This document shows positions 25,903-35,019 of a DNA stretch of 64,000 bases, piece by piece. The stretch's first letter is position 1; every line of letters starts with the position of its first letter. The position numbers and the translations under genes are program-made. The DNA comes from Solirubrobacterales bacterium. GTDB taxonomy: Bacteria > Actinomycetota > Thermoleophilia > Solirubrobacterales > 70-9. Location: the NCBI GenBank assembly GCA_021155855.1, contig JAJNAZ010000001.1, positions 62,001 through 126,000 of the forward strand, written 5' to 3'. The notes under the pieces are model-generated. The model worked only from the letters and a program-made list of their open reading frames with translations. It had not been told where the DNA came from and made no database searches.

Positions 25903-26640
25903 ATGTGCTCCGACGCCGCGATCTCGGTCCGCGACCTGAACGTGCGCCGCGGGGAGAAGCTCGTCCTGCCGGGGATCTCCCTGGAGATCGAGCGCGGCGC
26001 GGTCACCGGGCTGCTCGGCCCGAGCGGGACCGGGAAGACCACCCTGATCCGGGCGATCGTCGGGGTCCAGATCGTCGAGTCGGGCGCGGTCACGATCCTC
26101 GGGGAGCCGGCGGGGTCGGCGGGCCTGCGTGCCCGGGTCGCCTATGTCACCCAGGCGCCGTCCGTCTACCGGGACCTGACCGTGCGCGAGAACCTGCGCT
26201 ACTTCGCCCGCATCCTCGATGTGCCGGGCGAGCGGATCGCCGAGGTGATCGAGACCGTCAGTCTCGGCGAGGACGCCGATCGGGAAGTCGACAACCTCTC
26301 CGGGGGCCAGGGAGCCAGGGTCTCGCTCGCCACAGCACTGCTGGGCCGGCCGGAGGTGCTCGTGCTCGACGAGCCCACGGTCGGACTGGACCCGGTGCTG
26401 CGCGCCGATCTGTGGCGGACGTTCGCCGGGCTCGCCGCCGAGGGTGCGACGCTGCTGATCTCGAGCCACGTCATGGACGAGGCCGTCCACTGCGACCGCC
26501 TGCTGCTGATGCGCGAGGGCGACATCCTCGCCGCCTCCTCGCCGGATGAGCTGCTCCGGCGCACCGGGACGCGCGACATGGGCGAGGCGTTCCTGAAGCT
26601 GATCGAGGAGGGCCGAAGCTCGGAGGCCCCGGGCGCGTGA
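25903..26640 (+). CDS. ABC transporter ATP-binding protein
   Basis: 245 residues. Walker A is GLLGPSGTGKTTLIRA, the signature is LSGGQGARVSLATAL (Gln then Gly instead of the usual GQxQR), Walker B is VLVLDEPTVGLDP, and the switch His is SSHVMDEA. It resembles drug- or polysaccharide-type exporter ATPases (ABC-2 class). The GTG of the permease overlaps its TGA. It lies on the opposite strand inside the obg-proBA-nadD-rsfS cluster. Confidence 0.92.
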   Translation: MCSDAAISVRDLNVRRGEKLVLPGISLEIERGAVTGLLGPSGTGKTTLIRAIVGVQIVESGAVTILGEPAGSAGLRARVAYVTQAPSVYRDLTVRENLRYFARILDVPGERIAEVIETVSLGEDADREVDNLSGGQGARVSLATALLGRPEVLVLDEPTVGLDPVLRADLWRTFAGLAAEGATLLISSHVMDEAVHCDRLLLMREGDILAASSPDELLRRTGTRDMGEAFLKLIEEGRSSEAPGA

Positions 26641-27374
26641 CGCCGCGGATCGTCGCCGCGACCGCGCTCCGTGTACTTGAGCAGCTGCGGCGCGACCCGC
26701 GCACGCTGGCGATGATCATCGTCGTCCCCTGCGTCCTGATCTTCCTGCTCAAGTACGTGCTCGAGGGCCAGGAGGGCTCCTTCGACCGCGTCGGCGGGCC
26801 ACTGGTGGGCCTGTTCCCGTTGATCGTGATGTTCCTTGTTACCTCGATCACGATGCTGCGCGAGCGAACCACGGGCACGCTCGAGCGGCTGATGACGCTG
26901 CCGCTGGCGAAGCTCGACCTGCTGCTCGGCTACGGGATCGCGTTCGCGCTGGTGGCCGCGGTGCAGGCGACGATCGTCTCCGCCGTCGCCTTCGGCCTGC
27001 TCGGCGTCGAGGCGGCCGGCTCGACGATCGCGGTCGTGTTGCTGGCGATCGCCAACGCGATCCTCGGGATGGCGCTCGGCCTGCTCGCCAGCGCCTTCGC
27101 CCAGACCGAGTTCCAGGCGGTGCAGTTCATGCCCGCATTCATCCTCCCCCAGCTCCTGCTCTGCGGCCTGTTCGTCCCCCGGGAGCAGATGGCCCCGGCG
27201 CTCGAGGCGCTCTCCTACGCTCTGCCGATGAGCTATGCCTTCGACGCATTGCAGCGGGTGACGGCCGACGGCTCGCTCGGCGGCCGCGGCTGGCTCGACG
27301 TCGCGGCCACCATCGGTGCCACCCTGCTCGCGCTGGTGCTCGCCGCGGCGACGCTGCGTCGGCGGACGCCGTGA
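26637..27374 (+). CDS. ABC-2 type transporter permease
   Basis: 245 residues with six hydrophobic helices. Typical ABC-2 features are VLEQLRRDPRTLAMIIVVPC at the N-terminus, TSITMLRERTTGTLERLM after helix 2 (the conserved RERxxGTLE element), and PRLW-like loop residues around LCGLFVPREQMAPALEAL. It pairs with the upstream ATPase (GTGA overlap) as an exporter for drugs, lipids or peptides; substrate unknown. Confidence 0.9.
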   Translation: MTPRIVAATALRVLEQLRRDPRTLAMIIVVPCVLIFLLKYVLEGQEGSFDRVGGPLVGLFPLIVMFLVTSITMLRERTTGTLERLMTLPLAKLDLLLGYGIAFALVAAVQATIVSAVAFGLLGVEAAGSTIAVVLLAIANAILGMALGLLASAFAQTEFQAVQFMPAFILPQLLLCGLFVPREQMAPALEALSYALPMSYAFDALQRVTADGSLGGRGWLDVAATIGATLLALVLAAATLRRRTP

Positions 27375-27386
27375 CCGACAGCGTCG

Positions 27387-28682
27387 CTACCGCGGGTCGA
27401 GGTCGAAGGCCTCGGCGCCGATCCGGACCTCGTCGCCGGGACTGAACCCGGCGCGCTCGAGCGCGGCGATGACGCCGATCTCGCGCAGCCGCTGCTCGAG
27501 GTAGGCGAGCGCCTCGAGGTTGGAGAGGTCGTGGCGCGCGACGAGCATCTCGACGCCGCGGCCGAGCACCCGGAAGGCGTCGTCCTCGCGCTCGACGTCG
27601 AAGCCCCCCTCCCCCGCCGGCCGATAGACGACGTGCTCGGCCTCGAACTCGGGCTCGCCGCGCCCCGCGACAATCCCCGCGCCTACCCGCGTCTTAGCCG
27701 CCGGCACGGCGGCGAAGATCGCCCGGCGCAACTCGTCCAGCCCCTCGCCGGTCGCCGAGGAGACCGCGACCACCTCGGTGCTCAGGCGGTCGCGAAACCC
27801 GGCGACGATCCGCTCGATCTGATCATCGGCGAGCAGGTCGCGCTTCGAGACCACGATGATCTCCGCCAACCGATCGAGCCCGGCCCCATATGCGGCCAGC
27901 TCCTCGCGGACCGTCCCGTAGCGCTCGATCGGATCGCGATCGTCGAGTGGGTCGACGGCGATCAAGTGGACCAGCAACCGGCAGCGCTCGACGTGGGCGA
28001 GGAACTCGTGCCCGAGGCCCATGCCGTGCGCGGCGCCGGAGATCAACCCGGGGATGTCGGCGAGCACGAGTTGGCGCTCGCCGTCGTCGATCGTGCCCAG
28101 GACCGGCTCCAGGGTCGTGAACGGATAGTCGGCGACCTTCGGCGCCGCCCTGGTCAGGCGGCCGAGCAGCGACGACTTGCCGGCATTCGGCAGCCCGACG
28201 AGTCCGGCGTCGGCGAGCAGCTTCAGCCGCAGCTCGATCCAACCCGACTCGCCTTCGAGCCCGCGCTCGGCGAAGCGGGGTGTCTGCCGGGTCGAGGTGG
28301 CGAAGCGCTTGTTGCCGCGCCCGCCGGCGCCACCGCGGGCGACGACCGCGCGCTGGCCAGGCTCGGTGAGGTCGAAGCGCTCGCCGCCCAACCCGTCGAC
28401 CTGGGTCCCGGGCGGCACGGCGACGATCGCGTCCTCGCCACGCGCCCCGTGGCGCTGCTTGCCCTGACCATGCCCGCCCCGGCCCGCCCTCTGGCGGGGC
28501 GAGAAGCGGAGCGAGGCGAGGTCGCGCCGCGAGGTGTCGCAGACGAGGACGACGTTGCCGCCATGACCCCCGTCGCCGCCGTCGGGGCCGCCGCGGGGCA
28601 CATGGGCCTCGCGTCGCAGGCTGACCGAGCCGTTGCCCCCGGCGCCGCCCTCGACGTGGATTCTCGCCCGGTCGTGGAGCAT
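27387..28682 (-). CDS. obg: GTPase Obg/CgtA
   Basis: 431 residues. The glycine-rich Obg fold (GGAGGNGSVSLRREAHVPRG, GPDGGDGGHGGNV) covers residues 1-160, followed by the GTPase domain with LPNAGKSSLL (P-loop), DIPGLI (G3) and VSKRDL (G4-like). A C-terminal OCT domain ends EVRIGAEAFDLDPR. It acts in 50S assembly and the stringent response. ATG 28680-28682 gives the normal start MLHDRARIHVEGG. It is separated from rpmA by inserted genes. Confidence 0.96.
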   Translation of the reverse strand: MLHDRARIHVEGGAGGNGSVSLRREAHVPRGGPDGGDGGHGGNVVLVCDTSRRDLASLRFSPRQRAGRGGHGQGKQRHGARGEDAIVAVPPGTQVDGLGGERFDLTEPGQRAVVARGGAGGRGNKRFATSTRQTPRFAERGLEGESGWIELRLKLLADAGLVGLPNAGKSSLLGRLTRAAPKVADYPFTTLEPVLGTIDDGERQLVLADIPGLISGAAHGMGLGHEFLAHVERCRLLVHLIAVDPLDDRDPIERYGTVREELAAYGAGLDRLAEIIVVSKRDLLADDQIERIVAGFRDRLSTEVVAVSSATGEGLDELRRAIFAAVPAAKTRVGAGIVAGRGEPEFEAEHVVYRPAGEGGFDVEREDDAFRVLGRGVEMLVARHDLSNLEALAYLEQRLREIGVIAALERAGFSPGDEVRIGAEAFDLDPR

Positions 28683-28906
28683 CGACCGTACCGTAGAGGG
28701 GTCGGCGCCGCCCAATCACGGAGCCGCGCGGCGGCGGCCCGGGGGGTCGGCGCCGCTCGGCCTGTTCACGGCCTCGGCGGGGCGTGGAGCATCGAATGGA
28801 CGGTGGACGTGTTAGGAATATCCGAGACGCGGGCGCGACTAGCCGCCGCCCGCCTGAAACAGAGCTGGCAGGGGCACTGGCAGCGGAGAACTGGAAGGAG
28901 TCCAGC

Positions 28907-30094
28907 TTGAGACACGTATCCCCGATTGGCACGATCGTGCGCCCGCGCGCAATCGTGGTCGCCGCGCTCGCGGCGCTGGTAGCGATCACGGCACTCGTCG
29001 CCGCGCCCGGCGCGGACGCGAAGCCGAAGAAGAAGAAGGCCGTACCGGTGAAGGTGATGACCCGAAACATCTTCCTCGGCGCGGACCTGGGTCCCGCCCT
29101 GAACGCGGAGAGCTTCCCGGAGTTCACCGCCGCCAACGGCGCGATCCTGCACGAGGTCGAGCAGACGGATTTCCCGCGACGCGCGATCGGGCTCTCACGC
29201 GAGATCGAGCAGAAGAAGCCCGACCTGATCGGCATCCAGGAGGGAGCGTGGTGGCGAACCGGGCCTCCGCCCACGATTGAGGCGCCATACGCCCAAGGGC
29301 CGGATGGCGACTTCACCGCCACGACCGACAAGTACAACTTCCTCCAGATCCTCCTCGACGAACTCAAGGATCGCGGGCTGAGGTACAAGATCGCGGTCGA
29401 GAAGGTCGAGTTCGACTTCGAGGCACCCACCGACTACGACGGCAACCCGAGCACAGGCCTGTTCGGCGGTGAGGTTATGGGTCGGCTGACGATGCGTGAC
29501 GCGATCCTGGTCAACAAGGATTCGAAGGTGAAGGCGAAGCTCAAGAACCCCCAGAGCGGCACCTACTCGAGCCTGTTCACGCCCAACATCTCAGGGATTG
29601 ACGTCCCGGTCACCCGCGGCTGGACCGCCGGCGACGTTACGGTCAAGAAGGGCAAGGGCAAGAACGAGGTGAAGCGGAAGTTCCGCTTCGTCAACACCCA
29701 CTTCGAGGCCTTCGACGACGAGACCCAGGTGCCCAGCATCCGCGCCCAGCAGGCGACCGAGGTGGTCAACGGCCCGGCATCCAAGAAGCGGACGATCATG
29801 CTCGGCGACTTCAACTCCGACGTCCCGGGGGTGCAACCGGGCGACGAGCAGGCGTTCCAGGTCATCCTCGACGCCGGCTTCAAGCGGCGGGCGACCAATG
29901 ACCCGCTGAGCTGCTGCGTGAGCAACCTGTTCACATCGCCGCCGAGTGAGTTCGACCATCAGGTCGACCACATCGTCAGCAACATGGGCAAGAAGGCGAA
30001 GCTGGTGAAGTCGTCGGTGACCGGCCTCGAGCAGGTCAACGGCATCTACGACTCCGACCACGCGGGCGTCTTCAGCAAGCTGAAGCTGAAGTAG
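28907..30094 (+). CDS. Secreted endonuclease/exonuclease/phosphatase-family protein
   Basis: 395 residues. TTG 28907 is chosen because AAGGAG lies 7 nt upstream; it gives a signal peptide (IVVAALAALVAITALVAAP). EEP motifs follow in order: MTRNIFLGADL (Asn), LIGIQEGAWW (catalytic Glu), FVNTHFEAF, MLGDFNSD (Asp/Asn), and YDSDHAGVF (final Asp-His). The fold covers sphingomyelinases, DNases and inositol phosphatases; an extracellular lipase- or nuclease-like activity is likely. A cysteine pair (LSCCVSNLF) occurs near the C-terminus. Confidence 0.85.
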   Translation: MRHVSPIGTIVRPRAIVVAALAALVAITALVAAPGADAKPKKKKAVPVKVMTRNIFLGADLGPALNAESFPEFTAANGAILHEVEQTDFPRRAIGLSREIEQKKPDLIGIQEGAWWRTGPPPTIEAPYAQGPDGDFTATTDKYNFLQILLDELKDRGLRYKIAVEKVEFDFEAPTDYDGNPSTGLFGGEVMGRLTMRDAILVNKDSKVKAKLKNPQSGTYSSLFTPNISGIDVPVTRGWTAGDVTVKKGKGKNEVKRKFRFVNTHFEAFDDETQVPSIRAQQATEVVNGPASKKRTIMLGDFNSDVPGVQPGDEQAFQVILDAGFKRRATNDPLSCCVSNLFTSPPSEFDHQVDHIVSNMGKKAKLVKSSVTGLEQVNGIYDSDHAGVFSKLKLK

Positions 30095-30118
30095 CGACGC
30101 GGACGACGGACGAGCTCG

Positions 30119-30144
30119 GGAGCGGCGCCCGCGGGCGCCGCTCC
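30119..30144. terminator. Perfect 26-bp palindromic terminator
   Basis: GGAGCGGCGCCCG is followed directly by its reverse complement. It lies exactly between the convergent EEP-family gene and the anti-sigma gene, touching the anti-sigma stop codon. A hairpin of about 11 bp with a small loop forms in either direction, without a U-tract. Confidence 0.65.
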
Positions 30145-30398
30145 TAGTTCGTGCGCTTGAGCTCGCGGAACGCCGCGAGCGCCTGCTCGCGGGTGCGGGG
30201 TAAGTCGTCGGCGTCGGCGAGCCGGCGCAGCCCGGCGATCGTCTGCTGGATCTGCTCGAGGTAGGTGGCACAGCCGTCGCACTCGCCCAAGTGAGCCTCC
30301 ACCTCGACGCGCTTGGCCTCGGCCAGCTCACCCTCGATCAGGTCGGTCACGAGCTCTACGAATTCCCGGCAGGTCATCTCATCGATAGCCGTGCTCAT
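30144..30398 (-). CDS. Zinc-binding anti-sigma factor
   Basis: 84 residues. TCREFVELVTDLIEGELAE then HLGECDGCATYLEQI gives the His-x3-Cys-x2-Cys zinc site of ZAS/zf-HC2 anti-sigma domains, with an upstream Cys in MTCREF as fourth ligand. There is no transmembrane helix, so it is a cytosolic, RsrA-like regulator. Its ATG overlaps the sigma factor stop (ATGA), the usual sigma/anti-sigma coupling. Confidence 0.9.
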   Translation of the reverse strand: MSTAIDEMTCREFVELVTDLIEGELAEAKRVEVEAHLGECDGCATYLEQIQQTIAGLRRLADADDLPRTREQALAAFRELKRTN

Positions 30399-31048
30399 CT
30401 CCCCGCCTCCGAATCGAAGTGGCGCTCGAGCGCCGCCCGCACCTTTGAACGGGCTCGATGAAGGAGCACTCGCTGGTTGGTCTCGCTGAGCTCGAGCGCG
30501 TTACGGGCTTCCTCGGCCGAGTAGCCCTGGATGTCGCGCAGCGTGAGCACCTCGCGCTGGCGCTCGGGCAGGTTGGCGATCGCGGTCAACATCACCTCGC
30601 GCGCGGCGTCGCCGGCGAGCCGCTCCACGGGTGAGTCCCACTCCACCGGAGGCCGCGCCCAATGTCCCGGGTACTCACCGCGACGACCCTGGAACCGGTC
30701 CGCGTCCACGGCGGGCTCGTTTCGCCCCTCGGGATCGTGGCGGCGAAGCGACGAGAACGGCAGCGTGCGCTTCTCCCGCTGCCCGCGGCTGCGAGCGTTG
30801 TTGAGCAGGATCTGGAAGATCCAGGTGCGCAGCGACGAGCGACCCTCGAACCGATCGATGCCCCGGATCACGCCGACCCACGTGTCCTGCACGACCTCGT
30901 CGGCGACCGCACGGCTGGGCACGTGCGCGAGCGCCAGCCGGGTGAGTGGGGCGGTGAGCTCGTCGACGAGGCCGGCGAATGCGGCCTCGTCTCCACGGCG
31001 AATCGCCGCGATCAGCTCAGCATCGTCACGGATCGCGGTGTCGGTCAT
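30395..31048 (-). CDS. ECF sigma factor
   Basis: 217 residues. Region 2 is seen in DEAAFAGLVDELTAPLTRLA, ADEVVQDTWVGVIRGIDRFE and SLRTWIFQILLNNARSRGQR; region 4 in LPERQREVLTLRDIQGYSAE and LELSETNQRVLLHRARSKVR. The linker between them is longer than usual (about 45 residues, Arg/Pro-rich). It is coupled to the downstream zinc anti-sigma, suggesting redox or envelope stress control. No GGAAC-type autoregulatory promoter was visible upstream. Confidence 0.93.
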   Translation of the reverse strand: MTDTAIRDDAELIAAIRRGDEAAFAGLVDELTAPLTRLALAHVPSRAVADEVVQDTWVGVIRGIDRFEGRSSLRTWIFQILLNNARSRGQREKRTLPFSSLRRHDPEGRNEPAVDADRFQGRRGEYPGHWARPPVEWDSPVERLAGDAAREVMLTAIANLPERQREVLTLRDIQGYSAEEARNALELSETNQRVLLHRARSKVRAALERHFDSEAGR

Positions 31049-31154
31049 CCCCCGCGCAGCCTAACCGCGCCCTCGTGCGCCGGCGCGCCCAACTCACGGG
31101 CGAGTCTTGGGCGCCGGGGGCCCCGAAAGTCGCCCATCCGCGCGGCCGGCGGAG

Positions 31155-31409
31155 CTACTCGCCGTCGACGATTGAGACGGTGCGGCCCTTGTGGCCCGCG
31201 GTGAACTCGACCACGCCCGCCCTGGTGGCGAAGATCGTATGGTCGCGGCCGAGGCCGGCGCCGTCGCCGGCGCGGAAGCGGGTGCCGCGCTGTCGGACGA
31301 TGATCTCGCCGCCGCCGACCTTCTGGCCAGCGAACACCTTGACCCCGAGCATCTTCGGGTTCGAGTCACGGCCGTTGCGGCTCGAGCCGAGCCCCTTCTT
31401 GTGAGCCAT
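31155..31409 (-). CDS. rpmA: Large ribosomal subunit protein bL27
   Basis: 84 residues, normal length: [20 protein letters not shown], then [20 protein letters not shown]. The N-terminus begins directly with AHKKG, without the cleaved firmicute extension. It sits 4 nt downstream of rplU. In this genome it is the last gene before an inserted sigma/anti-sigma/EEP block; obg normally follows. Confidence 0.96.
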   Translation of the reverse strand: MAHKKGLGSSRNGRDSNPKMLGVKVFAGQKVGGGEIIVRQRGTRFRAGDGAGLGRDHTIFATRAGVVEFTAGHKGRTVSIVDGE

Positions 31410-31413
31410 CTGC

Positions 31414-31902
31414 CTAGCTCTCCTTCTCGGTCGAAGGCTTCTTCGCCGCGGGCTTCTTCGCGGCGGACCGCTTCGCCGCCGCCGGCTTCTTAGCCGCGGC
31501 GGGCTTCTCGTCGGCCTTCTTCTCGTCGGCCTTCTTCTCGTCCGGCTTCTTCGTAGCGGGCTTCTTCGCCGCCGGCTTGCGGGTCAGCAGCTTGACCTCG
31601 GTCACCTCGAGCCTGGTCAGCTCCGAGCGGTGACCAGCACGCTTGCGATAGCCCTTCTTCGCCCGGTACTTGAACACGCGGATCTTCTCGCCGCGCTCGT
31701 GGCCGGCGATCACCGCCTCGACCTTGACCTTCTCGAGCTTGTCGGACTCGAGCACGACGTCGTCGCCGCCGCGGAACATCACCGCCCGCAGGTTGACCTT
31801 CGCGCCCTCATCGTTGGGCAGCCGATCGACGAGCAGGGTCGAGCCCTGCTCGGCGCGATACTGCTTGCCGCCGCTTTCGACTATCGCGTAGGTCTCAGCC
31901 AT
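31414..31902 (-). CDS. rplU: Large ribosomal subunit protein bL21 with Lys/Ala/Pro-rich tail
   Basis: 162 residues; ordinary L21 is about 103. Residues 1-105 are canonical ([38 protein letters not shown]). The remaining 57 residues are repeats of [16 protein letters not shown] and [20 protein letters not shown], a histone H1-like basic tail. ATG 31900-31902 is used, 2 nt after the rng stop. The tail is likely disordered and may bind RNA; this is inference. Confidence 0.94.
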   Translation of the reverse strand: MAETYAIVESGGKQYRAEQGSTLLVDRLPNDEGAKVNLRAVMFRGGDDVVLESDKLEKVKVEAVIAGHERGEKIRVFKYRAKKGYRKRAGHRSELTRLEVTEVKLLTRKPAAKKPATKKPDEKKADEKKADEKPAAAKKPAAAKRSAAKKPAAKKPSTEKES

Positions 31903-31904
31903 GA

Positions 31905-33812
31905 TCATTCGTCCTCGCCGGAGCCACCGCCGCTGCGGGCACGACTACGGCGCCGGCCGCCTCGGCGTCCGCGGCGCCGTCCGGAGGGCGGTGATTCTAG
32001 CTTCTCGCCGTTGGCGTCGATCAATGAAGCGGTCGCCGCCGAACGGGCGACGGTCTCGATCCGCACCAACCGGCGCTCGCCGATGTGACGGCCGCCGCCG
32101 TCGACGCTGACGATGTAGGAATCGACCCTGGCGATCGCGTCGTCGGCGTCGTACATGTGCGGCTCCTCGATCGTCACCAGCACCTCCTCCCCGACCCGGA
32201 AGGGCAGCGCCCGCTCCTCGATCTCCGAGCGGCTGCCCCGGTCGACGACCTCGTAGGTGTCGATCGCCAGCGCCTCGCCGCCCTCGAAGTGGAAGTGCTT
32301 CTCGGTCTCGGCCTCGAGCTCGGCCAGGCCGCTGTCCTCGGCGACGAGCTCGGCCGCGACGTGGGGGTTGACCCGAATCAAAAACGCCTCGGGCTCCGGC
32401 TCGGCGGCGGCGAGCTCGCGCAGCCGGCGGATCACCTCGATCGCCATCGTCTCCTCGGAGGGCACGACGCCCTCGCCGGCACAGGTCGGGCAGGTTCGGG
32501 TGAGGATCTCGCGCACGCCGTCGGTGACGTTCTGACGGGTCATCTCGACCAGGCCCAGCGGCGAGACCTCCATCACGTAGCTCTTCGTCTTGTCCGCGTC
32601 GAGCGCCTTACGCAGCGTCTTCAGCACCTGCTCGCGGTTCTTGGACTTCGCCATGTCGATGAAGTCGATGACGATGATCCCGCCGATGTCGCGCAGCCGA
32701 AGCTGGCGCACGACCTCCTCCGCCGCCTCGACGTTGACCTTCGTGATCGTGTCCTCCAGCCGCCCGCGGCCGCGGCCGGTGAAGCTGCCGGTGTTGACGT
32801 CGATCACCGTCAGCGCCTCGGCGTAGTCGATCATCAGATAGCCGCCCGAGGGCAGATCGACGCGTCGCGAGAGGACCTGGTCGAAGGCCTCGTCCGCGCC
32901 CTCGCGCTCGAGCAGCGGCCGGGGCTCCGAGTAGAGCTCGACGAACTCGACCAGCTCCGGCGCGGTGCGCTGGAAGAAGCTGGTCACCCGGTGGTGCTGC
33001 TTCGTGTCGTCGATCACCGCGCCGTCGAACTCCTTCGTCAGCACGTCGCGCAGGACGCGGATCGAGAGATCCGCCTCCTGGAAGACCATCGCCGGCGCCT
33101 TGACCTCCTGGGTCCGCCGCTGCATCACCTCGTGCAGCTTGTGGAGATAGTCGAGGTCGCGTTCGAAGTCCGCCTTGCGGGCACCCTGCGCCGCGGTCCG
33201 CACGATCACCCCGCCGTCGCCCTTGTGCAGCTTCTGCAGCAGCTTGCGCTGGCGGTCGCGCTCGGCGTCGGGCAGCCTGCGCGAGGCGCCGACGCCGGCG
33301 CCGCTCGGCATGTAGACGAGGTAGCGCCCGGCGATCGAGATCTGCATCGACAGCCGCGCGCCCTTTGTCTTCAGCGGGTCCTTGACCACCTGGACAAGGA
33401 CCTCCTGCTTCGGCTTGATCAGCTCGTCGATCCGCCGCCCCCGACCGTGGCCGCGCCGGGGGACCTTCTGCCCGTCACCGAGCACGATCTCGTCGACGTG
33501 GAGGAAGCCGTTTCGCTCCAGGCCGATGTCGACGAAGGCCGCCTCCATCCCGGGCAGCACGTTGTCGACGACGCCCTTGTATATGTTGCCGACGATCGAG
33601 CGCGAGCCCCGCCGCTCGACGTACAGTTCCGCAACGCGGAACTGTCCATCGGAACCACTGCGCCGCGGCTGCTCGGCTGCGCCTCCGCCGTCGCGACGGT
33701 TTGTGCGCCCTTTCTTGGCGCGATCACCACCCTGACGGGCGGCGCCCTTGCCTTCGAGTACCGCGACGCGGGTCTCCCCCGCGTCCACGGAGACGAGAAT
33801 TCTCTTCTTCAG
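31905..33812 (-). CDS. rng: Ribonuclease E/G, CTG start
   Basis: About 635 residues. An S1-like RNA-binding region (GNIYKGVVDNVLPGMEAAFV) is followed by the RNase E/G catalytic domain (GGYLMIDYAEALTVIDVNTG, with the two Asp of the Mg site in DVNTGSFTGRG and IVIDFID) and the zinc-link RTCPTCAGEG. The ordinary first codon in frame is GTG 33788, but the family N-terminus KKRILVSVDAGETRVAVLE begins at CTG 33812, directly after a TAA and preceded by the long SD GAGGTGATC. It processes rRNA and mRNA. Confidence 0.94.
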   Translation of the reverse strand: MKKRILVSVDAGETRVAVLEGKGAARQGGDRAKKGRTNRRDGGGAAEQPRRSGSDGQFRVAELYVERRGSRSIVGNIYKGVVDNVLPGMEAAFVDIGLERNGFLHVDEIVLGDGQKVPRRGHGRGRRIDELIKPKQEVLVQVVKDPLKTKGARLSMQISIAGRYLVYMPSGAGVGASRRLPDAERDRQRKLLQKLHKGDGGVIVRTAAQGARKADFERDLDYLHKLHEVMQRRTQEVKAPAMVFQEADLSIRVLRDVLTKEFDGAVIDDTKQHHRVTSFFQRTAPELVEFVELYSEPRPLLEREGADEAFDQVLSRRVDLPSGGYLMIDYAEALTVIDVNTGSFTGRGRGRLEDTITKVNVEAAEEVVRQLRLRDIGGIIVIDFIDMAKSKNREQVLKTLRKALDADKTKSYVMEVSPLGLVEMTRQNVTDGVREILTRTCPTCAGEGVVPSEETMAIEVIRRLRELAAAEPEPEAFLIRVNPHVAAELVAEDSGLAELEAETEKHFHFEGGEALAIDTYEVVDRGSRSEIEERALPFRVGEEVLVTIEEPHMYDADDAIARVDSYIVSVDGGGRHIGERRLVRIETVARSAATASLIDANGEKLESPPSGRRRGRRGGRRRSRARSGGGSGEDE

Positions 33813-33822
33813 TTAGATCACC

Positions 33823-35019
33823 TCAAGCGTTGCGTGTGAGGCCCCGCTTGGAGGTGAGCTGCGCTTGAACGTAGATGCTCTGCAGGAGCCCGAGCGCCAG
33901 GAAAGTGGCGATCACGGACGACCCGCCTGAGCTCATCAACGGCAGTGGGATGCCGGTGATCGGCATCACCCCGATGTTCATCCCCACGTTGACGATCATG
34001 TGGAACATCAGCATCGCGGCGATTCCGCCGGCGATCAGGCTGCCGAAAAAGTTCTTCGAAAGGGTCAATATGCGCAGCGCCCTCCAGATGAGCAGGGCGT
34101 ATAGAGAGAGTAGGAATGCGGCTCCGACGAAGCCGAAGCGCTCGCCCACGACCGCGAAGATGAAGTCGGTGTGGCGCTCCGGCAGGAAGCCTTTTGATGT
34201 CTGGGTTGCGTCATCGCCGCGTCCGGTCTTGCCCCCTGAGCCTACGGCGATCAGCGACTGGTTGATCTGGTAGCTCGAATCCGCCGGATCGTTGCTCGGG
34301 TGCAGGAAGGCCGTCAGGCGGTCTTCCTGGTAATCCTTGAGCACCGGCACACCAAGTGCCGGAGCGATCACGAGGACCACCGCCACCAGGCTAGCAGCGG
34401 TCGCCCCCATGATCGCGAAGTGGGTCCAGCGCACGCCGACTAGGAACATGATCGCCAGGGTCACCGCGCCGTAGACGAGCGCCGTTCCGAGGTCCGGCTG
34501 CAGCAGCACCAGGGCGGCGGGGAAGAACCCGAGCGCGAGCAGCCGGACCGTCCGCCGCACCTCGGAGCTGCGCCTGGCGGTGTCGAGCGCGAACGCTGCC
34601 AGCGAGACGACCAGCAGCACCTTGCCGAGCTCAGAGGGCTGGAAGGTGAAGAACGGCAGCTCGATCCAGGCGCGCGTTCCGCGGGTCGCCTCGGCGAACA
34701 CGAACACGAGGCAGATCGAGGCGATCATCGCCGTGTAGATGCCGACCCGCAGCTCGCGGAAGCGCGAGTAGTCCACCCTCGCGATGGCTAGCATCAGCGC
34801 GATCCCGATCACCGCGTAGATCGACTGGCGGACCGCGTAGTAGTAGGGGTCGCCGGGGACGTCCTCCTGGGTGGCGACCCCGAGGGTGTAGATGCTGAAG
34901 CCGATCACCCCGATCCCGGCGAGCAGCAGGATCGGATCGAGGTTGCCGAAGCCGGCCCGCGAGATCAGCGACGCGCGCGGCTGCTCGAACGGGCGCGGGC
35001 GGGGGAAAGCCTCCATCAC
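33823..35019 (-). CDS. rodA: Peptidoglycan glycosyltransferase RodA
   Basis: A 398-residue SEDS-family protein with 10 or so helices. Typical segments: PFFTFQPSELGKVLLVVSLA, LLQPDLGTALVYGAVTLAIM, FLPERHTDFIFAVVGERFGF and GMNIGVMPITGIPLPLMSSG. It polymerises glycan strands with PBP2 in the elongasome. GTG 35019 and ATG 35016 are both possible starts; the latter gives a TGATG overlap with the PBP2 stop. Confidence 0.95.
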   Translation of the reverse strand: MMEAFPRPRPFEQPRASLISRAGFGNLDPILLLAGIGVIGFSIYTLGVATQEDVPGDPYYYAVRQSIYAVIGIALMLAIARVDYSRFRELRVGIYTAMIASICLVFVFAEATRGTRAWIELPFFTFQPSELGKVLLVVSLAAFALDTARRSSEVRRTVRLLALGFFPAALVLLQPDLGTALVYGAVTLAIMFLVGVRWTHFAIMGATAASLVAVVLVIAPALGVPVLKDYQEDRLTAFLHPSNDPADSSYQINQSLIAVGSGGKTGRGDDATQTSKGFLPERHTDFIFAVVGERFGFVGAAFLLSLYALLIWRALRILTLSKNFFGSLIAGGIAAMLMFHMIVNVGMNIGVMPITGIPLPLMSSGGSSVIATFLALGLLQSIYVQAQLTSKRGLTRNA

